Source: Medicago truncatula (taxonomy: Eukaryota; Streptophyta; Magnoliopsida; Fabales; Fabaceae). Taken from it: a stretch of 64,000 nucleotides of DNA. Made by a program: the position numbers and the translations under genes. The stretch covers positions 4,784,001-4,848,000 of the forward strand of contig NC_053046.1 in NCBI RefSeq assembly GCF_003473485.1. The letters are read 5' to 3'. Below the pieces are notes generated by a model, which was given only the letters and a program-made list of their open reading frames with translations, searched no databases and was not told the DNA's origin. Shown here one piece after another: positions 25,171 through 35,964 of the stretch. Every line of letters begins with the position of its first letter. Position 1 is the first letter of the stretch.

Positions 25171-26205
25171 ATATCAAACATAAAGTATAAGCCCCTTGAT
25201 CATCAAAAATTAAAGAAAAATTGAAAAATTAGTTACTGTCAATGTGATGCTCATGATATAATATAAAGTACACTTGATAAATTTTGCCTAAGGCCTCAGA
25301 AGTCTTAGACACGTCACCGCATGTACAAAGTTAATAGAGATTAAACCAATCTTCACTTATTGCATAAAAATAATAATTTGAGTACATCAAAATTTAACTT
25401 TCAGTATAAACATCGAAATCAAGATTTCATTCAGAACAACAAAGAAATCAAGATTTCCTTGAGAACAACAAAAATTCGTACAAATATTTTTTATTCATCT
25501 AATTTACACTGTATCCCAATCAACTTCATCTACTCTATATCATCAATCCAAAGTACATATCCCAAAAAACTATCAATGAAGAGCAAGCTAAACCTGTTGA
25601 AGGTGGTAGATTTCTAAGGACTTTCTTTGAAAGTTCATTCACTTAGAGTTAAAGCAGATATTTTTACTATATGAATGAATGAAAGAAGGTTTAACATAAT
25701 GTTAGAGATGTGTAAACTAAATTCAGTAAAAGTAGCTATCAGTTCACCATTAGCTATCAATTGACTTCAAGTAGGCAGAAATATACATTTCAGATGCTAC
25801 ATACCACCACTACTGGTCTATATGCTCATGCTATATAAGGATTTTCAATTCTGATTATAAGAGTATCATGTGTGTGACATACTTTGTCTGCTATATGCAG
25901 TGCTGCTGTATAATTCTACTTAGTTAAGAACAATGAAAGAACTGTATTAGCATTTCAATATCTTGCATATACCTTTGCAACCTCTTGCAGAAGTATTAAT
26001 TAATAAAACCACTTATCATATAAAGAGAATGAATCAAACAAACCTAAAGTTAGGGACTTTTCATCAGAATACACCTCATGGAAGGAATTTTGTTTTGTGG
26101 CCCATCAACTCAAAATGGCAAAGAGTAAGTCTGTACAAAATATTTCGGCTAACAATTAGCACATACAATACAGTTCCATTCAAGCACTGTTTTATTAAGA
26201 TGATC
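25171..26205. other. Unassigned sequence between two captured fragments
   Basis: About 1 kb with open frames (plus 25360-25617, 25963-26232) that do not resemble known proteins. On the minus strand I see no clear exon. It may be intron or flanking DNA brought along with the neighbouring fragments. Confidence 0.4.
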
Positions 26206-26974
26206 TCACCAGGAATTCAACATCATATGTGAAGATGATTTCCTTTACCTCTTCAACTTTTTAAGGAGTATTGGAGTTGACAACTGTATGTTTAGCATGA
26301 GGATCAGACGTTCAGAAGCGAGTCTTTTCATTTCATTTCCCTTCATATTCTTGTTTAACACTGCAAATCATCATTCAGAACCCAAAATCAATAAGAATCC
26401 ATACCACAACTGGTTTGACAGACTGAATTCATAGAACAAATCAAGCACAGACATACAGACCTGAATGGCTTAACCTCAAAGTCCACTATTCTGGCAGATT
26501 CAGTGAGTGAATCTCTATGATGTTTTACAGTAAATGCCAAATGGCTGTGTATAAAAAACTTCTCCTCTTTGCTCTGTGTATTTCAACATAGTGAGCACAG
26601 AAAGAAAAAAAAATTGGTATTCGCAACAATAGACAATGATTTACAGTATAATGAGCATACCCCGCCATATTGTCCTTTGAGTCCAACATGGAAACCAAGC
26701 TGATAAACAGTAGAATCCTGATCCACACGCTTTATGGGAACAACCAAAGGAAGGTTATCTAGAATCCTGCACATAGAAGGTAGAGGCATTATAAGATCCT
26801 CAATATCAAGATAGTGGCAGAAAACAGGCATGGAAATATAAGACAATTTACTGGCACGCCGTACATGTTCACCTAATACTCATCATCAATCTTCTTTTTG
26901 AATGCTTTTGCAGTTTTGGCATGAAGTTTAAGCTTACACACAACATTGCACATTTGTGGTGCGCACATTTTGAA
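26206..26974 (-). pseudogene. Transmembrane 9 superfamily (TM9SF/nonaspanin) gene fragment
   Basis: Four exon pieces keep proper splice sites: 26974-26865 (CKLKLHAKTAKAFKKKIDDEY, stop, VNM), 26766-26661 (ILDNLPLVVPIKRVDQDS, YQLGFHVGLKGQYGG), 26573-26461 (SKEEKFFIHSHLAFTVKHHRD, ARIVDFEVKPF) and 26360 to about 26206 (VKQEYEGK, SDPHAKHTVVNSNTP, KEIIFTYDVEF). Order and sequence match the lumenal N-terminal domain of plant endomembrane TMN proteins. It is dead: a TAG in the first piece, three stops in the last, and the nine membrane segments are missing. Introns are kept, so it was copied as DNA and not through a spliced RNA. It lies in the same orientation as the other captured fragments. Confidence 0.85.
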
Positions 26975-27059
26975 CTGCAAATATGTCAGAGTAGAGTAAA
27001 TCAGTTGAAAACCAAAACACAAGTTGCAAGAAGCAAGCAAAGATGACGACATCACTTAC

Positions 27060-27312
27060 GGAACACAGCCAAATAGTGCAAATATTATGTAATCTCAAGG
27101 TCTCTAAAGTGTCAGTGGCGCCTTCAATCCATGTAGGCGTTTGGATTAGCTCTGGAAAACCCTCAAGATGTAGGCCCTGAAAAATCCAAAGAGGTGAGAA
27201 CTCCACCCTCCTACATGATACAATAAACAATGTTTTAAGGCCGGGGAGTTTGTCCAACTTGAACAAAAACTTCAAATTGTGACAATAATAAAAACCCAAA
27301 GTGTGAACCTGT
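27060..27312 (-). pseudogene. NBS-LRR (RGA2-like) leucine-rich-repeat fragment
   Basis: Minus-strand frame with VHTLGFYYCHNLKFLFKLD, LPGLKTLFIVSCRRVEFSPL and LHLEGFPELIQTPTWIEGA, TDTLETLRLHN. This is the LRR region of a CC-NBS-LRR disease-resistance protein of the RGA2-like group common in legumes. No NB-ARC part is nearby. The piece ends at a perfect donor (TCC then gtaagtg, exon end 27060), and the next acceptor on that strand is that of the TM9SF piece at 26975, so transcripts could join the two. Confidence 0.65.
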
Positions 27313-27829
27313 ATATTCTTTAAGAAGACAAAAGTTATGAATTCTACAAAAGTTAGATTAAAATGCAAAGTTTATCCCATAAATAAATTCTAAAATTAAA
27401 ATCAATTTTACTTGAAAACGGCCAAACACATTCAAAGAAGTTAGATTAAAAAGTATGTAAAGTTTATCCCATAAATTAATATCTGAAAATAGTAGAAAAA
27501 GCATGTCAATTTCCAAATCTTCCTCAGATAGAATATGTAAGCAACCATATCATGTTTTTTACAATAATATTTCAAAATTGAATCCCTCACTATCTTTTCC
27601 CTACAAAACCAATAAAAACACCAAGCCAGAGCTTACTAAGATATCTCCAACCAAACTATACAGCCATAAATTCACAAATGTAGAAAAAAAAACACAAACC
27701 CACCACAACATTCCCAAACTCACTATTATGAAATGTCCTAATATAAGATTATGCATAAAATATTTGTAAAGGAACCACATGTTGCCCGCATTCAAAACAA
27801 TACTTAAGCTTAAGAACCATAATTAAAGA

Positions 27830-27980
27830 TTCATACCTAAATTATTATATGCCATAATGAAGTTATTAAAAGTAATTTCCTCACGAGACTAACATCAATC
27901 TCAACAAAAAAATCTGGAAAAAGTATGTAGTCCCATATTTCATTCCAGTCTTCATATATACATTGCAAAAACGGATTCTG
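27830..27980 (-). other. Exon-like piece of unknown origin
   Basis: After a polypyrimidine tract and acceptor (tttttcag) the minus strand reads NPFLQCIYEDWNEIWDYIL and on to DFFVEIDVSLV before a stop near 27840. I do not recognise it. Its position between two captured gene pieces suggests another captured exon. Confidence 0.25.
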
Positions 27981-28041
27981 AAAAGAAAAAGAAAACCAAG
28001 TTAGATTTTTATATAAAGCAGACATTGACATAAAATAATTG

Positions 28042-28141
28042 TTAATAAGACTTTGTTTCTAAACAGGGATCATGAAACTCTACTTCTGGAGCAAACTCCC
28101 TGACACGAACATATTTTAACAATTTTTTTCTCATAACCTGC
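28042..28141 (-). pseudogene. Short fragment resembling DNA polymerase epsilon catalytic subunit
   Basis: After an acceptor (cacttggcag) the minus strand reads VMRKKLLKYVRVREFAPEVE, then FHDPCL, and stops after ETKSY. The first 26 or so residues resemble the region just before the C-terminal zinc-binding module of plant DNA polymerase epsilon (POL2); the zinc cysteines are absent. The match is short and from memory, so the assignment is tentative. Confidence 0.4.
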
Positions 28142-28315
28142 CAAGTGAAAGACACAATCAGAACTATTACTTGGTTCACCAAGAAGATATATGGGAAATC
28201 AACAGCCAATAAATATAAGCCCTTCACTCAGACTACTAAGGCAATGCATGCAAGCTAGGTTTGATTCTGATAATAAAAATTGGGCTTATCTAACCAGTAA
28301 GAATAGAAGTATTAG

Positions 28316-28366
28316 CTGCAAGTTTTGATGCAACAGGCCTCGGTGTACGTACAGGCCAACTCTGGT
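28316..28366 (-). other. Exon-like piece of unknown origin, splice-bounded
   Basis: Between an acceptor (gaaaccag) and a donor (ctg then gttaga) the minus strand reads SWPVRTPRPVASKLAANTS and a few more residues without a stop. It is too short to identify. It lies upstream of the polymerase-like piece in the same orientation. Confidence 0.2.
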
Positions 28367-29227
28367 TTCAAAAGGAAATAACAAAATCATGATTCAATAG
28401 CAAACAAAAATAACACAAACAACAACCAAATTCTAAAATTACTTAATCATCAAGCAAATGATATCCATGGTCATCTTTAACATCAATTGATCACAAACAC
28501 TGATTCAAATGGCTTATAATCCGTTTATTTGCAACTTGATCACAACTTATTACTTTTGTGTCAACATATTGCAATTGTCTCAAACATGCAACCAAAATGA
28601 TATTAAAAAAAAACCCAAAAACATATAAGTCAATTTTAAAAAACATTAACCAACACTCATTAAAAAAACAAAACAACAAAAAACCAAAAACAGAACACAG
28701 AGAAACAACATGCATCAATCATGATCAAACCAAACTCAAAAAACTTTCTACCTGCATAAAGAACAAACCGCAGCAAAGAAAAGAAAACTATACTGGAAAA
28801 AAGATGAAACTACAATCAAAAGCAAAGACATCAACAACCATTAAAAAAACAGAACAACAACACAGAAAAATTAAAATAATCGAACCAAAAAAGCACATGC
28901 AAAGCAATTAAACACAAAACACAAACCTTGATGCTTCAGAAAACATAAACCTTGATGCTTGATCCCAAAGAAACCTGAATAAGAAGATGAAAAACAGGTT
29001 GAGAACATAACCAAAGCCAAAAAAACGAAAAAATTGTTATAAAATAGAGACATGCAAATTGATGAACCAATAACAACCATAGATGAAGAATGAACCGGAC
29101 AGAAATGGAACCGTACTCAACTGAAGAATATGAAAGTTATGAAGTAGTGAAGTTATGAAATATAGTATAGTGGGAACAGCTGAAATTGAAATCCCACCCA
29201 CAACTACATATATATAGGTGAAAAGGA

Positions 29228-29949
29228 TAAATAAGTAATTTACGAAAAAAAAGTCAGAACGAGACACAATGTTAATACAAAGCTTTGGTGTAGTTTTTTC
29301 TACCAATTGTATCTTTCATTTAAACTTATTTATTGGAAGGAGCATTTTTCTAGCATAAACACGAGGGTTTCCTAGCATGTGCCGCCTTCATTGAATTGGT
29401 ACCTCCTTTATGAGACAAATCATTCCACTATATTGTTCATTTAATTTGTTGATTCACAATTTAAAATTGATTGTGATATCAACGTTCCTGTTCGGTTCGG
29501 AAGAAGAAAGAATTTTGCAAACCTTCCTGGCCATTTTCTCATCTTCGATTTCACTCTTTGATAACTGTACCAAAATCTGTCATGCCATTTAATTGGCAGG
29601 CAGAGATCGCAGCACTGACGGTCATCTCCACAACCGCACGGGTGCTGCCTCATACCATACCTGCAATTGTGACTGCACCTGCACCAATGTCTTTTGCACA
29701 GGACTTAACCTCATCGATCAATACTTCCTCGGATGGCAATATGCCGCAACCGTCCATCTGAGGTGAAGCCGTTTGTATCAAAATATCTCAAGCACCATAT
29801 GAGAAAGGAATTGAAGTTTGCAAGAGGCACCTTTGTGGAATGATTAATTAAAAAAATTAATTAAAAATGTTTTTTTTTATGATTTTTATATTTATTTTCG
29901 GATTTTTTAATTTTAAAAATGAATTTTTAGAATTTTGAAAAAAAAATAA
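29228..29949 (-). other. Unassigned stretch with a broken coding-like frame
   Basis: On the minus strand, 29790-29550 reads SPQMDGCGILPSEEVLIDEV, KSCAKDIGAGAVTIAGMV, stop, GSTRAVVEMTVSAAISACQL and NGMTDFGTVIKE, then stops. The amino-acid makeup looks like a real protein with one in-frame stop, but I cannot name it. The rest is AT-rich. If the Helitron extends further upstream than I propose, this could be one more captured piece. Confidence 0.3.
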
Positions 29950-30134
29950 ACAAAAATTAATTATGTGGCATGCCACGTGGCAAAAGTTGCATAGTCAACA
30001 ACTGCCACGTGACCAAAACTATGCCACTTCAACTGAATAGTGGGGCGAGGGACCTTTTTAAAACAATTTTTTTTTTACAAGGACGAAAATCAAAACGCGT
30101 CCAAATTACAAGGACGAATTGCATATTTAAGCCA
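29950..30134 (-). mobile_element. Terminal part of a GGCTTAAAT-family element
   Basis: Read on the minus strand it starts GGCTTAAATATGCAATTCGTC and contains tccttgtaatttgg-type units and the motif gtggcatgccac, as in the related piece at 38046-38200. Only one terminus is found, so the element is truncated or its other end has decayed. Confidence 0.5.
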
Positions 30135-30139
30135 ACAAA

Positions 30140-30712
30140 ATATTGTAGAAATTACATAGGTAATTTATTGCCGAATATTTGGGCTCTTAGGGGTTCTGAG
30201 GTCACTCTCATTATTATATTTATGTCGTCATAGTGTATTGTTTTGGAGTTCTCTTGGGAGCAGTCATCTGTTTATATTGTGGTGATTTATGCTAGTACTT
30301 CTTATATGAGCCATCATCAACCGTGGGCGGAGCTTACTCGTTTACAAGGTTGTTTCCAGGGTTCTTTGTTGTTTCTTTGGGACTTTAATGCTGTTATGGA
30401 AGCTCATGAGAAGCGTGGTCGTAGGCCTCCTCCTTCTATGTCCTCTTTGGATTGTGTGCATTGGATTTTGTGGTATGCCTAGATACAGGTTTCCTTAAGG
30501 TGCTGTTTTTTTTTTTTCTTTTTTCATTTTCTTTTTTACTCTTCGAGGGTTTTGGCCTAGTCCCCCTCTCTCTTATATTTATTTTTCTCTTTTTTGATAA
30601 AGTTTTTTTTTTAGTTTGGCGGTATAGGATGGGGGTTCATCAGGCGCCAACCTAGTTAGGAGGTCGTTGCTTCCCCTTGATGGATGTCCAAGCCCCTAGT
30701 TTAACAAAAAAA
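30140..30712 (+). mobile_element. LINE (L1-type) fragment, endonuclease piece joined to a 3' tail
   Basis: The plus strand encodes SSVYIVVIYASTSYMSHHQP, WAELTRLQGCFQGSLLFLWD, FNAVMEAHEKRGRRPPPS, the exo/endonuclease domain of a legume non-LTR retrotransposon (the DFNAV core of the APE-type endonuclease). At about 30480 the frame ends and is followed by a T-rich piece and ggcgccaacctagttagg, gatggatgtccaagcccc, then an A-rich tail, which is the usual 3' end of this family. The reverse transcriptase between them is missing, so the copy is internally deleted. Confidence 0.7.
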
Positions 30713-31014
30713 ACAAATAAAATTATTTATATTTTTACATTTCTTTACCTAGTAAAATAGTTTAATTTAATCATAATTTCAAATTTGGTATAATAATAAT
30801 TTAAATTTTAAATGAAATCAAATTTAATATTTAAATCAATCATAAAATATAAATCCAAACTAACTCTAATTAGATTTTGAATAAAAAACAATTTAAAAGG
30901 AAAAATGACGGTATTAAATGATGTTTTTTAAGAAAATATTAAATGATATTATTTAATCTAAAAATTCAATATTAATTTTTGTGGAGGTTGACTGTGATAT
31001 TCATTATATAAGTA

Positions 31015-31184
31015 GGAGTGCTAACAACAATCCCTGCAGCACACATTTTCGAACGCACTCCCTCTAAGTGGTTAAAATTAAAATGGATCATACTAAGTCA
31101 TGCAGGTCCCACATAATTTAGTGAGACCCATTTAAAACTCAACGAATTAGAGGGAGTGTGTTCAAAATAGTGTGTCGTTAACAT
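31015..31184. mobile_element. MITE-like inverted-repeat element, GTGCTAAC type
   Basis: The left arm (gtgctaacaacaa, then gcacacattttcgaacgcac, tccctctaa) is mirrored by the right arm (ttagagggagtgtgttc, aaaatagtgtgtcgttaac). The left arm has a small extra insertion. I did not find a convincing target duplication. Confidence 0.5.
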
Positions 31185-31420
31185 GATTCTTATATAAAAG
31201 TAGACCGACGACAGATATATCAATGTCTTCTTGGACACTAGTATAATTATTATGAATATTAAACATATTAAGTAAGCGTCTTGTAAGTGTAACTCGATTG
31301 ATAGTTCCATGAACATTAATTTTTTATCAAGTCTTAGAATATTGTCTAAAAGTTAATTTAATAATATAATCACAAGTTCCCATAAAAAATAATTTAAACA
31401 CAAGTTCTTAGAATATTAAG

Positions 31421-31590
31421 GGGTTCCTCGACGAAACAGTAAAGTTGTTGTCACATGAGTAAAAGATCATGGATTCAAGTCCTTGAAACAATCTCTTGTG
31501 TCAAAAATAGGTTAAGACTGCATACAATAGATCAAATGATGGGACCCGTTCTCAAACTACGTATTTGAAAGCTTTGTGCATTGGGTTGCC
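31421..31590 (+). repeat. SINE, Au-like
   Basis: The sequence starts ggttcctcgacgaaacagta and has a B-box-like GGATTCAAGTCC, then the body taggttaagactgcatac, gatgggacccgttctc, and the tail gtgcattgggttgccc. This wording matches the plant Au SINE group. It is flanked by an imperfect direct repeat of about 20 bp (ACAAGTTCTTAGAATATTAAG-type copies at about 31400-31420 and 31592-31611), as expected for LINE-driven retroposition. Confidence 0.75.
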
Positions 31591-32373
31591 CACAAGTTCC
31601 TAGAATATAAGTAAAATTTGACTAAATTACATATATTAAAAAGAGATTTGTTATATAACATGAATAGTCAATCCACGAGTTTTAAGAAATAATAGTTTTT
31701 CTGTGTTGTTAATTACAAAATAAAGTTTAGTTTCGCATTTTGCGGCATTCATGGGATGGGTTGGTCAAAATACACCTTCATGGAATTGGTTGTTTGACTT
31801 TTTCGTAGGATTTATCATTTTCTATTAAAAATATTGTTACTCACGTTTTAGAAATTAAAAAAAAACAACATGAGAACGAAGAAGTGAGTTAAAAGTCAAC
31901 ATATAATAAATTTATATTGAAAGCTCTTACCCCATTCAAATGAAATACATGTATACTGATCTTGCAATATTATTGTAAAATAATTGTATATTAATATTCA
32001 GTGAGAGATCATACTTTTTGATGTCATATTTTAATTTCAAAAAAAATAATCAAACAAGAAAGGCAATGTATCAAAGTAGATGTTAGTTATTATTTTACAT
32101 TGGCAATGCATATTTTTTTTTGTACTTTGAGAAATAAAACTATGTTTTTATTATATTATATTATGTGTATTCATAGAGATAGTTGATCATATTTCATAAA
32201 AAAAATGTCTATTGTCTAAATTTTTCTGCATAACTCATAAATTGATTTATTGGAAATACAAAAGTTACATTTGTTTACGTTTCATCGCAAAAAATAAAAT
32301 AATATACAAAATTAACATTTGCTTATATATCATTATTGAGGGAGTGACTTTTTTTTTATAAAAATATGTAGAG

Positions 32374-32544
32374 TAGTGCTAATGCGACTCATTCTAACGT
32401 GATCTTTTCAACACCCACTCTTTTATTGAGTGAAATATCATCACACTACTTGATGTGGGTTCAATTCTAAAATAGTGGGAGCCACATAATAAAAATGTGA
32501 GTGTTTAAAAGATAATCTTAGAGCGACTATTGCTAGCACTATTT
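32374..32544. mobile_element. MITE-like inverted-repeat element upstream of the AHL gene
   Basis: Left arm agtagtgctaatgcgactc, then gatcttttcaacacccactc; right arm, on the other strand, aatagtgctagcaatagtcg, then gattatcttttaaacactcac. The arms are about 48 bp with several mismatches. It lies about 240 bp before the AHL start codon and could affect that promoter. Confidence 0.55.
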
Positions 32545-32784
32545 TAAAATGTACATTAAATTATTTGACTACACCTCGTCAGAAAAACTAAATTATGAGT
32601 TATTGTATAGTTATGCCAAAGTCAAACATATAATAAATCTAAATTAAAAGCTCCTAAGTATTAAATATATTTCGACAAGAAGTATTAAATACACTAAATA
32701 ATATTATAAATAACTTAAACGATGAATTAAATACATTTTTCAATCACTTTATTTTCTTCACCACTTTGCATTGATCGCAATTTC

Positions 32785-35700
32785 ATGGATTCGTGTGAAC
32801 CACCACACTCTCCTCACCCTTACCAACTTCAACCGAAAAATATTGTACCAGTAGGCCCTAACCCATTCACAAACACTTCCCCAATCACCATGATAACACC
32901 AACAACCGCTCAATTCCCTTTGTCCAACATCAATACTAATCCTTTACCTCAATATGAGCATTTATCCTTGATGCTATTTGTGGGGGCTTCTTCCTCTGGA
33001 TCTGGTTCGTTTAAGAGAAAGAGGGGAAGACCTAGGAAGTATTTTCCTAATGGCAAAATTACTTTGGGATCAAGCTTGGACCCAACACATGCTGCATCAT
33101 TTGCTTCTCCTTCTTCATCTGCTGTGAAGAAGAATACCAGCGGAAGGGGAAGGGGAAGGCCCAGGAAGTATTTTCCTAATGGAAAAATAACTTTGGGGTC
33201 AAGCTTGGACCCAACACATGCTGCAACTTTTGCTTCTCCTTCTTCATCTGCTGTGAAGAAGAATACCAGCATAAGGGGAAAGGGAAAGCCTCGTGGATCT
33301 TTTAAGAAGAAACTACCTATTGAAATGTCAGGTATTTTTAATTTATTTCCTTTTTCATTATTTAAATTCACATTTCATTATTTTACTACGTTACTGTTGA
33401 TTATTTTTATTGTGGTTGTTCATTTCTAGGAGTTACTAATGGCTCTGGTTTCTCTCCACATGTGATCATTGTGAACCGTGGAGAGGTATGTAATTGAACA
33501 TACAATTAGTTCCAACATTAACATTTCATATACATAACCACCTTTTCATAAGTTTATATTTTGCGGTTACTTTATAAGTTGCAATGTCGATATTACAAAG
33601 GTGTTTACTTTTATTTTGTTGTTGTAAAGTTTGGTTTTCAGTTCTAACCAATATTTACTTTGTTTTCTTTGTAGGACATTGTAGCTAAAGTTGGGGCCTT
33701 TTGTCAGGGAGGACCTAATACAGATATGTGCATTCTTTCTGCTCATGGTTTGGTTGGCAATGCTGCCCTTTATCAGTCAGGGTCCGTTGTTACTTACGAG
33801 GTAGTACTTTTTACATCCTTTTAGATTTATAATCGATTTATGTATCTAATTATGAAAAAATTGCTTTCACTATGCTAATTGGAAGAGACATAGCATAATA
33901 TTTTGATATGGATACATATTCTAAAGGTATCATCGTGACGATGTTCAATTTGTCAGATTATCGCGTTCATTTAAAACGTGTCATTAAAATGATTTATGTG
34001 TGGGAAATGGTGTATATAGTATTCATTATGACATATGTCGATGTGCACATAACTCACCATGCCATAACGATAATTCGGCAATATTGTCACATGGACAAAA
34101 TTAATTGAATTGCATGCAATTACAATCCCACATATGTTTTGTGCACTTCAATTTTATCAATGTTGCACACAAGTGCACCATTTTTAAGGAGAACATGAAA
34201 ATGCATCCATCTTATTTTTTTTATCTTCCAACACATAATCAATATTTTCATGTATTTCACTAAGAGTCTGACTTTGGCTTTTTAAAAATGAAATCAATCA
34301 CAATCATTTACCAATTTATCAAAGTGTCATGTTTTCTTCCCCTACTAAAACAAGAAATCAAGTGAACTTCGTTCGATACCAACTTGAAATAAATTGTTTT
34401 GTTACTTCTTTATTGTGTCTTGTTCTTTAATTTAATTTCTTGAATATATACATTTTAGATTAAAGTTTGCATACACTATTTTTTTTTATGACATGGTAGA
34501 GATGTGAGATCTAATTTCATCAAAATCACTAAATAAACTTGTGAGATTGTATAGTCCCGAGGTTCTTTACCCCTGTAGGTGTGTTGATGGGGTTGGAGAT
34601 AGTAGTTGGATTAAAATCTTATTGAAAGAATCACAAACTCATACAATCTTATGTGATCTCCCTTTAGATGTTTCCCTGCTTAATTTTTTGCTAACAGATT
34701 TAAAAAATTTATTATGTTACCTGTATGAAATTGAACTTAGATCAAGAGAAAATGGAATATTGAATCAAAAGTAAACGATCATACAAATATCATTTAAATT
34801 TAAAAGTGTATGTCTAATTATGTTGATAAATATTGAATCACCTATTGCTTTTATTAGCCTAATTTTGAATGGCAAATGATGCGGACAATGAGTTTTTCAT
34901 TTAAGTTAGTTTAGTGTTATGATTAAGAGGTTAGCTTCCTCATTGGTGTTATTTTTATACTTTTATGTCTGTAAGTTTAATTTAATATTTTTGGTAGGAT
35001 TTTACAATTCTTTAAATTACGATATTTTACCTCCTCATGATCATAACTGGTATCTTGACTTTGATAAAAATGGTGGCATCATACATTTTAAAATAAATAT
35101 TGGCACCATGTAAGCAACACCACTTTCATAGTTACCACTATATTTAGATTACGAGGTGTGCTACCTTTATTTTACTAATGTCTCTTGTATGGTTATTTGA
35201 AAGTTAAATATTACATTGATGAGATTTTTTATTTTATTTTATAAAGTAGAACCATCTTTAATTTTATTTGCATTTTATTTTTCACTGTTTATATGTGAAA
35301 ATGTCAATATGTTTAATATGATAGTTGATTTATATGACTATAAATATGTTTTTGTTTAATGCTCTTCATACGGTGTGTTTTTTGCTATAGGGTCGGTTTG
35401 AAATCATCTCATTGTCAGGAAATTTAGAAGTATCTGACAACACCACTAAATTTAAGAAAATGGGTTACTTCAAGGTGTCTCTCGAGGGTCATGGTTCACG
35501 CCTTTTGGCAGGCGTAGTTGCTGATAAGCTTATTGCAGCATCATTAGTAAAGGTATTGCTCTCAAATGATGGACACTTTATGTTTATTTTTAAAAGCACT
35601 ATGTGAATGTAAGTTATTGGGTGTGGACAATATAGTTTGCAATGAGGGTTGATCAAACTTTTTTGTGTCAGTTTTATGAATTTATAAGAATCATTTACAG

Positions 35701-35964
35701 GTTACTATTGGTGTTTTTACTTTGGATTGCAAAAAGGCTAGCTCCAATTATCTGAAACTTGGATCTTCTTCGGTGCCACCATCCCAAATTGCTGCTTTTG
35801 GGACTCTAACTAGTGATGCATATCAAGGGCCATCATCTGACTCCTCTGGTGACAATGATAATATTCCTTTTAATCAACTTCCTGGAATCAACAACAATGC
35901 TACTCATCCAATTCCAACTATGTCGATGTACCAGGAACTGTGGGATCGCCAAACTCAACAGTGA
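32785..35964 (+). CDS. AT-hook motif nuclear-localized (AHL) protein with PPC domain
   Basis: Five exons, 32785-33331, 33430-33485, 33675-33800, 35391-35552 and 35701-35964, all with GT-AG borders, give 384 aa plus TGA. Residues about 77-86 (KRKRGRPRKY) form a type-II AT-hook, repeated at about 123-129 (RGRPRKY); a third, decayed copy reads RGKGKPRG. The hooks sit in an almost exact 43-residue duplication. Exons 2-5 encode the PPC/DUF296 domain: PHVIIVNRGEDIVAKVGAFC, GGPNTDMCILSAHGLVGNAA, TYEGRFEIISLSGN (the family GRFEI core) and VADKLIAASLVKVTIGVF. AHL proteins bind AT-rich DNA at matrix attachment regions and form trimers through the PPC domain. The domain here is more divergent than in typical AHL1-like members (for example NRGED and VADKL). 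Possession of introns and the RPRKY hook fit clade B. Frames join cleanly, so it is probably functional. Confidence 0.92.
33022..33279 (+). repeat. 129-bp in-frame tandem duplication containing the AT-hook
   Basis: Two units (33022-33150, 33151-33279) each encode RGRPRKYFPNGKITLGSSLD, PTHAA, SFASPSSSAVKKNTS and differ at only a few bases. A third hook-like start (RGKGKPRG) follows, as if the array once grew from a shorter hook-spaced unit. Because 129 is a multiple of three, the frame is kept. Confidence 0.9.

Larger units (their letters stand above)
23550..29227 (-). mobile_element. Putative Helitron carrying captured gene fragments
   Basis: On the minus strand the low-coordinate end reads hairpin AACCCGTGC-GAA-GCACGGGTT (plus 23559-23579), then TGTAA, then CTAG (23553-23550), then a flanking T. 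A hairpin a few bases before a terminal CTRR followed by T is the Helitron 3' signature. Upstream of this end, all on the same minus strand, lie fragments of at least three unrelated host genes (see the separate entries). The 5' end is not certain: A|TCCTTTTCACCTATATATA at 29228/29227 fits the TC start after an A, but other TC sites are possible. No Rep/helicase is present, so the element would be non-autonomous. Confidence 0.45.
30713..32784. other. Intergenic: MITE-like elements, SINE and AHL upstream region
   Basis: AT-rich sequence holding two related inverted-repeat elements (31015-31184, 32374-32544) and a SINE (31421-31590). The bases just before 32785 are the likely AHL leader. No other gene is supported. 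Confidence 0.55.

Noticed and set aside
28558-28911. Plus-strand Lys/Asn/Thr-rich frame of 117 aa
   Set aside because: Composition is that of A-rich non-coding DNA; the captured fragments here lie on the other strand.
32949-33371. Minus-strand frame of 140 aa
   Set aside because: Antisense of the AHL AT-hook duplication; its length only reflects the base composition and repeat of exon 1.
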